From positions 62,001 through 126,000 of the forward strand of contig JABDIN010000036.1 of assembly GCA_013003715.1 (NCBI GenBank): a stretch of 64,000 nt of DNA. The letters are read 5' to 3'. This DNA comes from Desulfobacteraceae bacterium (GTDB taxonomy: Bacteria; Desulfobacterota; Desulfobacteria; Desulfobacterales; Desulfosarcinaceae). The translations under genes were made by a program, and so were the position numbers. How positions within the stretch are numbered: position 1 is the stretch's first letter; every line of letters begins with the position of its first letter. This document shows, piece after piece, positions 17,251-25,782 of this stretch. The notes under the pieces are model-generated. The model had not been told where the DNA came from. It saw nothing but the letters and a program-made list of their open reading frames with translations, and did not search any database.

Positions 17251-19119
17251 TTAAGCGGCGGCTTCCTGCTTTTTGTTGTGATACGACCAGTAGCGTTCAA
17301 ATCCGTCCTCACCCATGAACCGCTTGAGCAATCGATGGTCGGTCCGATGAAGGTCCACCAGTACCAGCCCATCCACCACATCGGAGAAGTTCGGATCGAC
17401 ATTGAATCCGATGAATTTCCCATCCAGTTTAAGATAGTGTTTGATCAGTGGTGGTACACCTTTTCCGTCTTTCTCGATTTCGGATATGAGCAGCGAGACA
17501 TTTTCGATACTGTTGACCGGAAGAGCGTCGCCATTATCCTTGAACCGTTTAAAAAGACCGGCGGTATAAGGATTCCGGGGCTTCACCAAGGTGGCCGTCT
17601 TTCGATCCGTTCCCTCATTTCGTAAAAACGAGACAATGAGATTCCGGCTGACCACATGATAATTGCAACTGATGCTCACCGGTCCGAACAGGATGGTATA
17701 CTGGGGATTCAGATTTATATATTCACCGATTCCGCGCCATAGCATCGAGAGACAACCGCGTTTTCGCTGGTATTCCGGCCGGATAAATGATCGTCCCAAT
17801 TCAATGGAGTTGTTCAGGTTTTGGAGAAACGCCGGTCTGAACTTAAATAAAGAGTGCGTATACAATCCCTTTGAGCCATATCGATCGAGAATGGCTTCCG
17901 TCATTCCCAAGCGGTACGCCCCGGCTATCTCCCGGCTTTGCCGATTCCATAAAAAGAGTTGGAGATAATATTCATCGAATTTATCCACATCCAAGGCACG
18001 TCCCGTACCTTCATTCACATCCCGGAAACTGATCTCCCTCAATCTGCCGATCTCTTTCATGATATCCGGCAATTGCGATGCTTTGGCGCAGTAAATGTCA
18101 AACTCTTTCTGGTTGTACAGCAGACAGTCCGGCGGCAGGGTCTCAAGTTCCCGCTGCAGGCGTTCCGGTCCGATGGGATTGATAACCGGCTGAAACGGCC
18201 TGCTGCGCCGGTAGTTGGATTTAGGTAAGTGTATGATTATTTTAGGTTTTACCAACCTATGTTTGAGGAAGTAGGTGGTGTATCGGAGATATTCCGTCAA
18301 TTCCCGCCGCGTTTGAAATTGTTTCAATCGCAACCAGGGAATCGGTTTGCCCACCACAAGTCGAATGGTTGAATTCTGCTGTCGGGTCAGCTCTCTGGGC
18401 AGCAGGAGGGTCCTCAAGAGGGGGTGGATCAGGCCCAACAGGTTGAACAGGACACTATTGGTGCCGGGGAAGTATATGGGCAGCACTTTGGCATGGCTCA
18501 TACCGATGATGCCGGCGACATGGTCACTCCACACCGGATCTGAAATGGACAATTTCCGGGGTTGGATATGGGATACTGCGCCGGCTGGAAAGGTCAGAAC
18601 CGCACCACCCCGGGCGGTCCATCGCACGGCATCCTTATAACCGGCGGCATTGCCCTTGATCGAGCTCCGGCTACCGAAGGGATCGACGGGTATTATGCTG
18701 GTCCGGATCTGGGGAATTTGCTGCAGCAGGTAATTCCCGATTATCTTGATATCCGGTCGCACTCTAAACAGAATATGCCCCAGGATGATTCCCTCCACCG
18801 CGCCAAACGGATGGTTTGCCACAACCACCAGGGGCCCTTCGGTGGGGATTTTAGCTATATCCTGGACGGAGATATCATATGAAATTCCCATATTTTTAAG
18901 GCAGAGACCGAAAAAGTCTCCTGCCGTACCGTGCCGGGGGAATTCAGCCGCTGCTTGTTGGTGGATGTTGTTTATCCGGTTGATGGAAAATAGATGTTCT
19001 ATGGGCTTCTCAAAAGCATTCACCGCCCATTTCAAAACGGGTGCGTGAACGGTATTCTTCAAATCGACGAGTTTATGCGATTGGCTGGCATCGGCGGGGG
19101 ATATCGTTTCAGTTTCCAT
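17251..19119 (-). CDS. bifunctional acyltransferase, OlsF-like (PlsC + GNAT)
   Basis: A 622-residue fusion. The N-terminal half is a PlsC/LPLAT acyltransferase with ANHPFGAVEG (H103, E109) and a FPAGAVS block. The C-terminal half (~310-600) resembles the OlsB/GNAT-type N-acyltransferase: REISFRDVNEGTGRALDVDKFDEYY, RIGMTEAIL-like, ELGRSFI and QRKRG. In OlsF enzymes these halves make lyso-ornithine lipid and then ornithine lipid, phosphorus-free membrane lipids favoured in phosphate limitation. It faces the phoBR region, which fits that role. An acyl-ACP donor and ornithine acceptor are inferred by family; glycine or other amino-acid lipids remain possible. Confidence 0.75.
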   Translation of the reverse strand: METETISPADASQSHKLVDLKNTVHAPVLKWAVNAFEKPIEHLFSINRINNIHQQAAAEFPRHGTAGDFFGLCLKNMGISYDISVQDIAKIPTEGPLVVVANHPFGAVEGIILGHILFRVRPDIKIIGNYLLQQIPQIRTSIIPVDPFGSRSSIKGNAAGYKDAVRWTARGGAVLTFPAGAVSHIQPRKLSISDPVWSDHVAGIIGMSHAKVLPIYFPGTNSVLFNLLGLIHPLLRTLLLPRELTRQQNSTIRLVVGKPIPWLRLKQFQTRRELTEYLRYTTYFLKHRLVKPKIIIHLPKSNYRRSRPFQPVINPIGPERLQRELETLPPDCLLYNQKEFDIYCAKASQLPDIMKEIGRLREISFRDVNEGTGRALDVDKFDEYYLQLFLWNRQSREIAGAYRLGMTEAILDRYGSKGLYTHSLFKFRPAFLQNLNNSIELGRSFIRPEYQRKRGCLSMLWRGIGEYINLNPQYTILFGPVSISCNYHVVSRNLIVSFLRNEGTDRKTATLVKPRNPYTAGLFKRFKDNGDALPVNSIENVSLLISEIEKDGKGVPPLIKHYLKLDGKFIGFNVDPNFSDVVDGLVLVDLHRTDHRLLKRFMGEDGFERYWSYHNKKQEAAA

Positions 19120-19434
19120 ATGGCATCGTTTCCTTATGTATATTGGTGAACGATTGGCTCCGCAGAATGGATCAATAGGTGTATTTTAATACACGTTTGA
19201 AAATCGATCATGGATAGTGTCCATCCGGAAATCCAGTAAACACAAAAACCGACAATAATTCAACAGAATATAAGCATTCGAATGGTTTGTTAATGATAAG
19301 ACGGGCATTAAAGTTCTGTCAAATAATACCCGGTTATGGATTATCTTTGGATATCGGCCCTCGAAATATTGGACTTAACTGAGGCACCGGCGTATTTTTA
19401 AGATTCGAAAGTCCCGGCGACCCCGGGAAAACCC
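19120..19434. other. Intergenic spacer before gene fossils
   Basis: No gene or clear promoter is visible here. It is AT-rich with a CTGTCA half-site at about 19316, reminiscent of half a Pho box but without the second half. The stretch just before 19435 has stops in all forward frames and may be decayed upstream phoU sequence. Confidence 0.4.
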
Positions 19435-19656
19435 ATGATCACCGAGGTTGAAATAGAAGAGGAAGGCCTGAAGATTCTGGCCCTGCATCAACCGGTGACC
19501 GTGGATTTACGTTTTATTGTGGCAGTCATCAAAATCAATCTCCTCCTGATTTCCCGGCATCTCGAACGCCTGGCCGACCATGCCACCGACATCGCCGAGG
19601 AAGTGATATACCTGATTGAAGGCGATATTGTCCGTCATGGGTTGGAGATCACCTGA
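19435..19656 (+). pseudogene. phoU: phoU remnant with internal deletion
   Basis: The 73-codon frame joins two separate parts of PhoU. The first part, EVEIEEEGLKILALHQPVTV then DLRFIVAVIKIN, is the first PhoU repeat. The second, RHLERLADHATDIAEEVIYL then IEGDIVRH, is the C-terminus of the second repeat. About 120-150 residues in the middle, plus the N-terminus, are missing from a protein normally ~220 long. PhoU normally links the phosphate transporter Pst to PhoR. It sits tail to tail with phoR. The conserved residues show it is a relatively young fossil; loss of PhoU function from this copy is certain, but an intact copy may exist elsewhere. Confidence 0.85.
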
Positions 19657-19682
19657 CCCTGATTATTGTCAATGACGCCTAA

Positions 19683-19823
19683 AACGAGGAACGGGCAAAA
19701 GATTTTAATTTTTCAGATGTCGTCGCATCTGATGTCGAATACCTTTTTCATCTGAAAGTAGTCGCCCTGGATTGGGAGAAAATAGAGGACCTGAAAGGTT
19801 TAACAATTGGTGCCACACTATAA
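19683..19823 (+). pseudogene. fragment of a periplasmic solute-binding protein (SBP_bac_3-like)
   Basis: A 46-codon open stretch ending in TAA reads NEERAKDFNFSDVVAS, then YLFHLKV, then DWEKIEDLKGLTIGATL. This is the pattern of amino-acid-type transporter binding proteins (E..k.F.FS.....v.f.lk....W..i.DLKG..IG.t). It has no start codon, signal peptide or remaining domain. It lies 27 bases after the phoU remnant, so two fossils are adjacent. The assignment rests on pattern recognition over one short block. Confidence 0.55.
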
Positions 19824-19845
19824 TGAATAAACAGGATATGAACCT

Positions 19846-21618
19846 TCACGACGGCAAAACAATCACAAAAACACTTCCTTCCCCAACCGTGCTCTCCACC
19901 TCGACTCGCCCTCCATGGGATTTGGCGATGTGCTTTACAATGGCAAGACCCAATCCGGTGCCGCCGAGTTTGCGGCTTCTGGCTTTATCCGCCCGGTAAA
20001 AGCGTTCAAAGAGCCGCTCCAGGTGCTTTTTATGTATGCCTGGACCGTCATCCTTTACGCTTAGAAATACCTCCTCGCCTTTTTTCAAGGCATGGATATG
20101 AACCCGACTCTTTTCCGGGCTGTATTTTACGGCGTTGTCCATCAGGTTGACCACTGCCTGCTCAATTAAGGTCGCTTCCCAACAGGCGGTTAATTCATCA
20201 TCGCAGCGCACATCAAAAGTTATTTCCTTGTTTTCGGCGTTGGTTTGAACTACCTGGATGGCGGTATCGATGATATTTCGGACGGTGATCTCCTCCATTC
20301 TGAGATCGACGGATCCTTCATTTTGCTCAATTCTCGCCAGGGATAACAGATCCTCGATGATGGCACTCAACCGGTCGACATGCTTTTGAACGATGAACAA
20401 AAACCGTTTGGACTGGTCAGGGTCGTCAATACCGGAGACCATCAACGTCTCCACGAAACCTTTGATCGCCGTGAGCGGGGTTTTTATCTCATGGGAAACA
20501 TTTGCCACAAAATCACTTCGTATGTTTTCGAGGCGCCGGAGCTGGGTGACGTCATTGGCCACCACAAGGATACCCTTACGGTGGCCGACGGCATCAAATA
20601 ATTGTGCAATGCGTGTATTCAGTATTTTTTCGGTCTGTTGCCGTATGGTGATATCGGTTTCAGCATTCCGGCCATCGATGATGGATTGCCGGACCATATG
20701 GTAGAATTCACGGTTTCGCAATAGTTCCTGGACATTCTTTCCCTGAACATGATCAGCGGACTTTTGGAAAATGTCTGAAGCGGCACGGTTCATGTTGATG
20801 ATATTTTCAGATAGATCGATGGCGATCACACCTTCCATCATGGACCCCAAAACCGCTTCCATCTCGCTGCGCTGCCTTTTCAGATCCTCCATTCGATGCT
20901 GAAGCTGAGCAGCCATATGATTCATGGCCTCGGCCAATCCTGCAATTTCAAGCGTATCTGGAGAGACCAGACGATGATCCAGGTCGCCGGCGGCAAATTT
21001 AGCCGCACTGTTTTTCATCTCTTCGATGGGTTTGCTGATACGGCGGGAAATAAAAAAACAGACCCCCGATGCCAGCAATGCGATAAGCAATCCGGCAATG
21101 GAGATTCTGAATCGAATTTTTTCCTGTTCTCTGTCAATGGCGGTCAGCGCTATGGAGGTTCGTAACACCCCTTCGATCCGTCCGTTGTTTTCCAATGGCA
21201 GGGCGAGATACATCAAGCGTTCACCAATGGTGTCGCTGAATCTGATGGTGGATGAGATACTGCCCGCCAGCGCCTGCTCAATCTCGGGCCGATTCCGGTG
21301 GTTATCCATTTGTGCGGGATTTTCGAGAGAATCGCCAATGACTCGGCCGGATGCCAAAATGATGGTCAACCGCGTAGGGGTTCCCGCCGCAACGGTTTTG
21401 CACATCCGGTCCATTGCCACGGGGTCCGCCGGCGCGATCAGTTGTTTGGTTTGCACCTGCAGAAGCTTAGCCTGGATCTCTAGCCCGCTCTTCGTGCGTT
21501 CCAGGAAAAAGGTGGTCAGGGCGCTGGAAGCATGCCAGCTGACGGCAAACAAGGCAATGAGCGTCAACAGCAGGTAGGACGGATAGAGTTGAAAAATAAG
21601 GCGTTTTTTCTTTTTCAT
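19846..21618 (-). CDS. phoR: PhoR-type sensor histidine kinase
   Basis: A 590-residue membrane kinase. Two membrane segments flank a periplasmic region (about residues 12-33 and 170-192), followed by HAMP (RRISKPIEEMKNSAAKFAAG), a PAS domain (~250-355), HisKA with VSHEIKTPLTAIKGFVETL, and HATPase_c with N box MDNAVKYSP, DDGPGI and GGTGLGLAIVKH. It overlaps the phoB stop by 4 bases. PhoR senses phosphate limitation with Pst/PhoU and phosphorylates PhoB. Here phoU beside it is a fossil, and the periplasmic domain is larger than in E. coli PhoR, so the signal may differ. The gene symbol is by architecture and neighbourhood. Confidence 0.82.
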   Translation of the reverse strand: MKKKKRLIFQLYPSYLLLTLIALFAVSWHASSALTTFFLERTKSGLEIQAKLLQVQTKQLIAPADPVAMDRMCKTVAAGTPTRLTIILASGRVIGDSLENPAQMDNHRNRPEIEQALAGSISSTIRFSDTIGERLMYLALPLENNGRIEGVLRTSIALTAIDREQEKIRFRISIAGLLIALLASGVCFFISRRISKPIEEMKNSAAKFAAGDLDHRLVSPDTLEIAGLAEAMNHMAAQLQHRMEDLKRQRSEMEAVLGSMMEGVIAIDLSENIINMNRAASDIFQKSADHVQGKNVQELLRNREFYHMVRQSIIDGRNAETDITIRQQTEKILNTRIAQLFDAVGHRKGILVVANDVTQLRRLENIRSDFVANVSHEIKTPLTAIKGFVETLMVSGIDDPDQSKRFLFIVQKHVDRLSAIIEDLLSLARIEQNEGSVDLRMEEITVRNIIDTAIQVVQTNAENKEITFDVRCDDELTACWEATLIEQAVVNLMDNAVKYSPEKSRVHIHALKKGEEVFLSVKDDGPGIHKKHLERLFERFYRADKARSRKLGGTGLGLAIVKHIAKSHGGRVEVESTVGEGSVFVIVLPS

Positions 21619-22307
21619 GAGGTTCCCTTAAATCTGTATCCAACCCCCCGAACTGTTTGTATATATTTGCCCAGGGACCCCAGTTTTTTCCGCAGTCCCA
21701 CGATCTGTACATCCACGCTCCGATCCGTAATCGGGTAATCCGACCCACGGATCGCATCCACAATCTGTGTTCGTGTGGATACCCAACCGGGACGCCTGGC
21801 CAGGTAAAACAGGATTTGGAATTCAGTATAGGTCATCTGGACCGGATTACCGTCAGCCGTCACTTCCCGCCTTCCCGGATGAATCGTCAATTCGTTGATG
21901 GAAATGACATCATCAGTCTCCGATGCCTTTTCGCAATGTCGCCGGAGGACATTTTTCACCCGGGCGGCGAGAATACGGGGGCTAAAGGGTTTGGTCACAT
22001 AATCGTCCGCCCCCATTTCAAGACCGGTCACCACATCCGTTTCTTCACCTTTTGCGGATAAAATGATGATGGGGATATGACCGTATCGCTTTTTCGCCTT
22101 CAATTTCCGGGTCATTTCGAGCCCATTTATCCCCGGCAGCATCAAATCCAGTACAATGAGATCCGGCATCTCCAGCTCGACCATTTTCAGGGCTTTTTCA
22201 CCACTGGAGGTACAGGTGATAACGTAACCATCCCGTTGGAGGTTATAGCGGACCAACTCCAGAATATCTTCTTCATCATCGACCACAAGTACTTTTTCTT
22301 TGGCCAT
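21615..22307 (-). CDS. phoB: PhoB-type response regulator (OmpR family)
   Basis: A 230-residue response regulator with a receiver domain (VVDDEEDI acidic pocket, phosphoacceptor in LIVLDLMLPG, TKPFSP lysine) and a C-terminal winged helix (ending VQIVGLRKKLGSLGKYIQTV and RGVGYRFK). It is the first gene of the phoB-phoR pair, with a four-base overlap. The expected role is activation of phosphate-scavenging genes. No full Pho box was found in the window. Confidence 0.85.
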   Translation of the reverse strand: MAKEKVLVVDDEEDILELVRYNLQRDGYVITCTSSGEKALKMVELEMPDLIVLDLMLPGINGLEMTRKLKAKKRYGHIPIIILSAKGEETDVVTGLEMGADDYVTKPFSPRILAARVKNVLRRHCEKASETDDVISINELTIHPGRREVTADGNPVQMTYTEFQILFYLARRPGWVSTRTQIVDAIRGSDYPITDRSVDVQIVGLRKKLGSLGKYIQTVRGVGYRFKGTS

Positions 22308-22610
22308 TTATTGATCCTTTCGCAACACAAGAGAAGCGTATACCTAATTTCCGGCTTAAGGTAGTCGTCAGACAGGCGGAGTTAATCTGCCTATCTCACC
22401 ACGAACCTGTTTGTCATGGCGATACACCCCATGTCAATATCAACAGAATTCGAACACCATGCCTTATATGGTTGATGGATCAGAAATGCATTAGGATTAT
22501 GGTTAATTCGTTGTTAGCGATTCGGTATACCGGCATCAGTAATGCCGATTTTCCGACGATCGATCCGGTGCATCTGCCCCGGTGGGGTGCGATATGCCTC
22601 ATCAATTAGC

Positions 22611-22731
22611 CTGCATCCCCTTTGGTGATGCAGCTTGCATCCATGGGAGGCATAATGCATCAATCTCCTAACTATCCGAATATAAAACCAATAGAACTAC
22701 TATGCCTAGGTTTGATGCATAATGCATCAAA
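22611..22731. promoter_or_regulatory. Cluster of palindromic TGATGCA boxes, candidate enhancer (UAS)
   Basis: In the 605-base spacer 22308-22912 there are several related dyads. A perfect palindrome lies at 22711-22731 (10-base arms TTTGATGCAT and ATGCATCAAA around one A). A matching half plus partner is at 22649-22664 (GGCATAATGCATCAA). TGATGCA-GCT-TGCATCC is at 22626-22642, and CTGCATC (22611-22617) pairs with GATGCAG (22627-22633). The nearest box ends about 100 bases upstream of the -24/-12 promoter, the normal distance for an NtrC-type enhancer site. Confidence 0.65.
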
Positions 22732-22827
22732 CTGACTTCGGCACGATCATTCCCCCCTTATCATTCCAATATGAAAATACTAAAATATTACAATAGATTA
22801 TGTGTTTTTTTGACATCAAATGATCCA

Positions 22828-22843
22828 TGGCATGATGGTTGCG
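22828..22843 (+). promoter_or_regulatory. Sigma-54 (-24/-12) promoter
   Basis: The sequence TGGCATG-N4-TTGCG matches the sigma-54 consensus TGGCACG-N4-TTGCA, with GG and GC exactly 12 bases apart. Transcription would start near 22854, about 60 bases before the GcvH-like gene. An NtrC-type activator is encoded 1.5 kb away on the other strand. Confidence 0.75.
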
Positions 22844-22912
22844 ATATCCCTCAATGGAGTGATGGTGGAATTGACCACAATACCAGGACCCGAATACTAA
22901 AGGGGGGAAATT

Positions 22913-23824
22913 ATGGCCGGAAAAACCCGCAAAAAAACCGGAAGACCGTTCGTCTATGGCGTAGAAAATGATTTCTGCGTGTGGAGCAGGGCCGGTGTGG
23001 TAAAGCCGGTTAAATGCATCAACGCATTTGATTGCCTAAGCTGCACATTTGATCGTAAAGTGTTGACGGATTTTGCCATGCCGAAAAGCAGCCCTGACGA
23101 TGATATCACCCTGCGAGAACCACCGCGGCTCAGGTTGATGCTCACCCAAATGAAATGCCGCCACATGCTCAGCGGCCGGATAGATTACAAATTGTGCGGT
23201 CATGGGTACAATTGCGTCCAGTGTCCTTATGATCAGATGTTGGAGGAAACAAGTTTTGCACCTGGTCTGAAGGCTCCTTTTTGTGAAACAGTCTCTGGTT
23301 TCTCTGTTGCAAGGGATTATTATTATCACTTCGGACATGCATGGGCCCGGGTGGAGTATGGCGGCCGCGTACGGGTGGGAATGGACGATTTTACCATGCG
23401 GTTGTTCGGTCCCCAGGATCGTATCGTAATACCGGGTCTGGGGAGGGATGTGAAACAGGGGGCGGCATTGGCCACCATGCGTCGGGGTAATAATACGGCG
23501 GTTTGTCTCAGTCCCGTGGATGGGAAAGTGGTGGCATTCAATTATAAGATCGCCGGCGAACCGGAAATTTCGCATCAAAAGCCATACAGCGACGGCTGGA
23601 TGGTGGTGATTCAACCTGCAAACCTTCGTAAAAACTTGAAGAATCTGTTTTTCGGCATCGAGAGCCTGACCTGGATGGACGAGGAAGCAACACGGTTGAA
23701 CACCCTGCTGAATAATAGTGCCGGCTATAAGATGGCCGCGACCGGCGGAACCGCCATCAGTGACATTTATGGTAATGCCGGCGGTATGGACTGGAACCGT
23801 TTGGCCGAGGAATTCCTTGGATAA
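22913..23824 (+). CDS. GcvH-like protein with N-terminal CX5CX2C repeats, no lipoyl lysine
   Basis: A 303-residue cytosolic protein. The N-terminus holds two spaced metal-like motifs, C35-X5-C41-X2-C44 and C95-X5-C101-X2-C104, plus C22 and C82. The C-terminal half (~135-245) is a glycine-cleavage H-protein/biotinyl-lipoyl fold: YYYHFGHAWARVEYGG, RVRVGMDDF, DRIVIPGLGRDVKQGA and SPVDGKVVAFN. Where H-protein has the lipoylated Lys (ESVKA), this protein reads TMRRG, so R191 replaces the Lys and lipoylation is not expected. It has its own sigma-54 promoter. A sensor or adaptor role is plausible; glycine decarboxylation is not. Confidence 0.78.
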   Translation: MAGKTRKKTGRPFVYGVENDFCVWSRAGVVKPVKCINAFDCLSCTFDRKVLTDFAMPKSSPDDDITLREPPRLRLMLTQMKCRHMLSGRIDYKLCGHGYNCVQCPYDQMLEETSFAPGLKAPFCETVSGFSVARDYYYHFGHAWARVEYGGRVRVGMDDFTMRLFGPQDRIVIPGLGRDVKQGAALATMRRGNNTAVCLSPVDGKVVAFNYKIAGEPEISHQKPYSDGWMVVIQPANLRKNLKNLFFGIESLTWMDEEATRLNTLLNNSAGYKMAATGGTAISDIYGNAGGMDWNRLAEEFLG

Positions 23825-24397
23825 TCATGGACATGCAGATTTCATCAGTGTTAATTTGCGGCGGTTGATTTCATATCGGCAGGCGGAACAGAAGTCGATG
23901 TTCAAGGCGTCCAGCTTTTCCAGGTTGTGACTGTATTGCATCAGACAACCCGGCTCCCAGCAATGACCGATGCCGAACAGATGGCCGACCTCATGCAGAC
24001 CGATTTTGACCGCCCGCAGATAGGTGATTTCCGGTGTGTTGTGGCGGATACGGTTTATGGATATCACGGCACAAGTACCACCCAATTCCGATTCGCCATA
24101 AACAAAGGTCAGGATCGGTGTACATAAATCATAGGCGGTGACACCCAGCCGAAGCGGCACCTCGCTTTTTACCGATGCCAGATGCCGTAGGATCTTTCCG
24201 GCATCGAACTGCCCGCGGCCGGGAACAAATGCATAGCCGGGTTTTTCAGTGATGATCGAGATATCGGCATTGATCCCGAGAATGGTTTGAATATTGGCCG
24301 CCAGCACATCGGCCATTGTCGGATCTATCCGCCCAAGGCAAATCAGCCTGATAACGGTATGTTCTCCGGATTCCGGCAATATGTCTGATGCCACCAC
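23825..24397 (-). CDS. archaemetzincin-family zinc metalloprotease
   Basis: The motif HEVGHLFGIGHC followed by CLMQYS and a C-terminal FCSAC is the archaemetzincin signature: three zinc ligands, the catalytic Glu, plus Cys residues for a second zinc site. I place the start at GTG 24397 (about 190 residues, the family's usual size), 2 bases past the stop of the regulator gene. Longer starts would run through the regulator's coding sequence. Ribosome binding is weak, so coupling to the regulator is likely. It is convergent with the GcvH-like gene with no spacer. The substrate is unknown; it probably acts on a protein of this circuit. Confidence 0.8.
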   Translation of the reverse strand: MVASDILPESGEHTVIRLICLGRIDPTMADVLAANIQTILGINADISIITEKPGYAFVPGRGQFDAGKILRHLASVKSEVPLRLGVTAYDLCTPILTFVYGESELGGTCAVISINRIRHNTPEITYLRAVKIGLHEVGHLFGIGHCWEPGCLMQYSHNLEKLDALNIDFCSACRYEINRRKLTLMKSACP

Positions 24398-24399
24398 GG

Positions 24400-25752
24400 T
24401 TACGGGCGGTCCAGTTGGTAACGCTTGATCTTCCGCGTCAAGGTCGTTCTGTCGATGCCCAATTGTTTGGCCGCCCGGCTGATATTCCAGTTGCCGGCTT
24501 CCAGGGCGGCGGCGATGTGTGAAATTTCCGCCTCCTTTAAAGTCAATGTGCCCAGCCGGCATTCGTCACCCGGCGGCCCTAAAAAAGTCAATTCCGGTGC
24601 ACCGATGATGCGTCCCTGCGCAATGACCACCGCACGTTCAATCACATTTCGAAGCTCCCTCACATTGCCCGGCCAGGCATAGGACATGAGGACACCCAGT
24701 GCTTTCTGTGTAAACCCCTCGATACGCTTCCCCGTATCGTGAACAAAGGTTTCAAGGAAAAGGTCGGCCAGGGCCGGAATTTCTTCTCTGCGTTCCCGTA
24801 AAGGGGGTATCTCGATGGTGATCACATTGATGCGGTAAAAAAAATCTTCCCGAAATTGTTGCGTATTGATGAGTTTTGTCAAATCGCGGTGGGTTGCGCA
24901 AATCAACCGGAATCTGGACTCAATGGACTGGCTGCCGCCGATGCGCTGGATCTTTTTTTCTTCAAGCGCACGGAGCAGCGCCACCTGCATTTTCAGGGAT
25001 ATTTCCCCCACCTCGTCTAAAAACAGGGTGCCGTTATCGGCCATTTCCAACCGGCCACGCCTGGCTTTCACCGCTCCGGTAAAGGCGCCTTTCTCATGAC
25101 CGAACAATTCACTTTCCAGAAGTGTTTCCGTCATGGCACCGCAATTAATAGTAACCAGCGGACCGCAGGCCTGTTCGCTCTGCATGTGAATGGCCTTGGC
25201 CACCAGCTCTTTACCCACACCGGTTTCACCGGTGATCAGCACCGGGGCGTTGCTCGGGGCGACCTCTTCAATGGTTTTAAAAACCGATTGCATGGACGCC
25301 GAAACCACCACCATACTCTCGACACCGGTGCCCTGGTGCATGAGCAGTTGTTCACGCAGTGCCGCGTTTTCATACCGCAGCGCCCGGCTTGCCGTCACAC
25401 GTTCCATGAGCAGGGACAGTTCTTCCGGATCAAATGGTTTGCAGAAATAATCGTCGGCGCCCAATTTCATTGCCTCCACTGCACTCTGAATGGATCCATG
25501 CGCGGTTATCATGATCACATGGGCATCCGCTTGTTTTTCCTTGATTCGAGTGAGCAGCGTGATACCGTCCATACCCGGCATCTTGATATCCACCAGAAAG
25601 GCATCAAATTGTTGATGTTCAAGTTTTTCCAGGGCGATATCACCGGAAGACGCTGTTTCCACCTGGTAACCGTCCTTGAGAAACCAGGCCGCCAGAGATT
25701 CACAAATGGTTTCTTCATCGTCCACGACCATGATTCGCATCGATAAGCTCAT
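24400..25752 (-). CDS. NtrC-family sigma-54-dependent response regulator
   Basis: A 450-residue activator. The receiver domain has phosphoacceptor D55 in LVDIKMPGMDG. The AAA+ domain has the Walker A ITGETGVGKE, the GAFTGA loop that contacts sigma-54, and an R-finger region. The C-terminal Fis-type helix-turn-helix reads WNISRAAKQLGIDRTTLTRK. I start at ATG 25752, with AAGGAG six bases upstream; an upstream TTG abuts the ribosome site and is unlikely. It follows the histidine kinase gene and is coupled to the archaemetzincin. The most likely target is the sigma-54 promoter at 22828. Confidence 0.92.
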   Translation of the reverse strand: MSLSMRIMVVDDEETICESLAAWFLKDGYQVETASSGDIALEKLEHQQFDAFLVDIKMPGMDGITLLTRIKEKQADAHVIMITAHGSIQSAVEAMKLGADDYFCKPFDPEELSLLMERVTASRALRYENAALREQLLMHQGTGVESMVVVSASMQSVFKTIEEVAPSNAPVLITGETGVGKELVAKAIHMQSEQACGPLVTINCGAMTETLLESELFGHEKGAFTGAVKARRGRLEMADNGTLFLDEVGEISLKMQVALLRALEEKKIQRIGGSQSIESRFRLICATHRDLTKLINTQQFREDFFYRINVITIEIPPLRERREEIPALADLFLETFVHDTGKRIEGFTQKALGVLMSYAWPGNVRELRNVIERAVVIAQGRIIGAPELTFLGPPGDECRLGTLTLKEAEISHIAAALEAGNWNISRAAKQLGIDRTTLTRKIKRYQLDRP

Positions 25753-25782
25753 GATCAACTCCTTTTGGTGCAGTTAATATAC

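Noticed and set aside
19316-19330. Pho box near CTGTCA
   Set aside because: Only one half-site; the second repeat at the required 11-base distance is missing.
21026-21577. 183-codon plus-strand open frame inside phoR
   Set aside because: Antisense shadow of the phoR coding sequence.
22913-23824. True glycine cleavage H protein
   Set aside because: Arg replaces the lipoylated Lys and no gcvT or gcvP genes are nearby.
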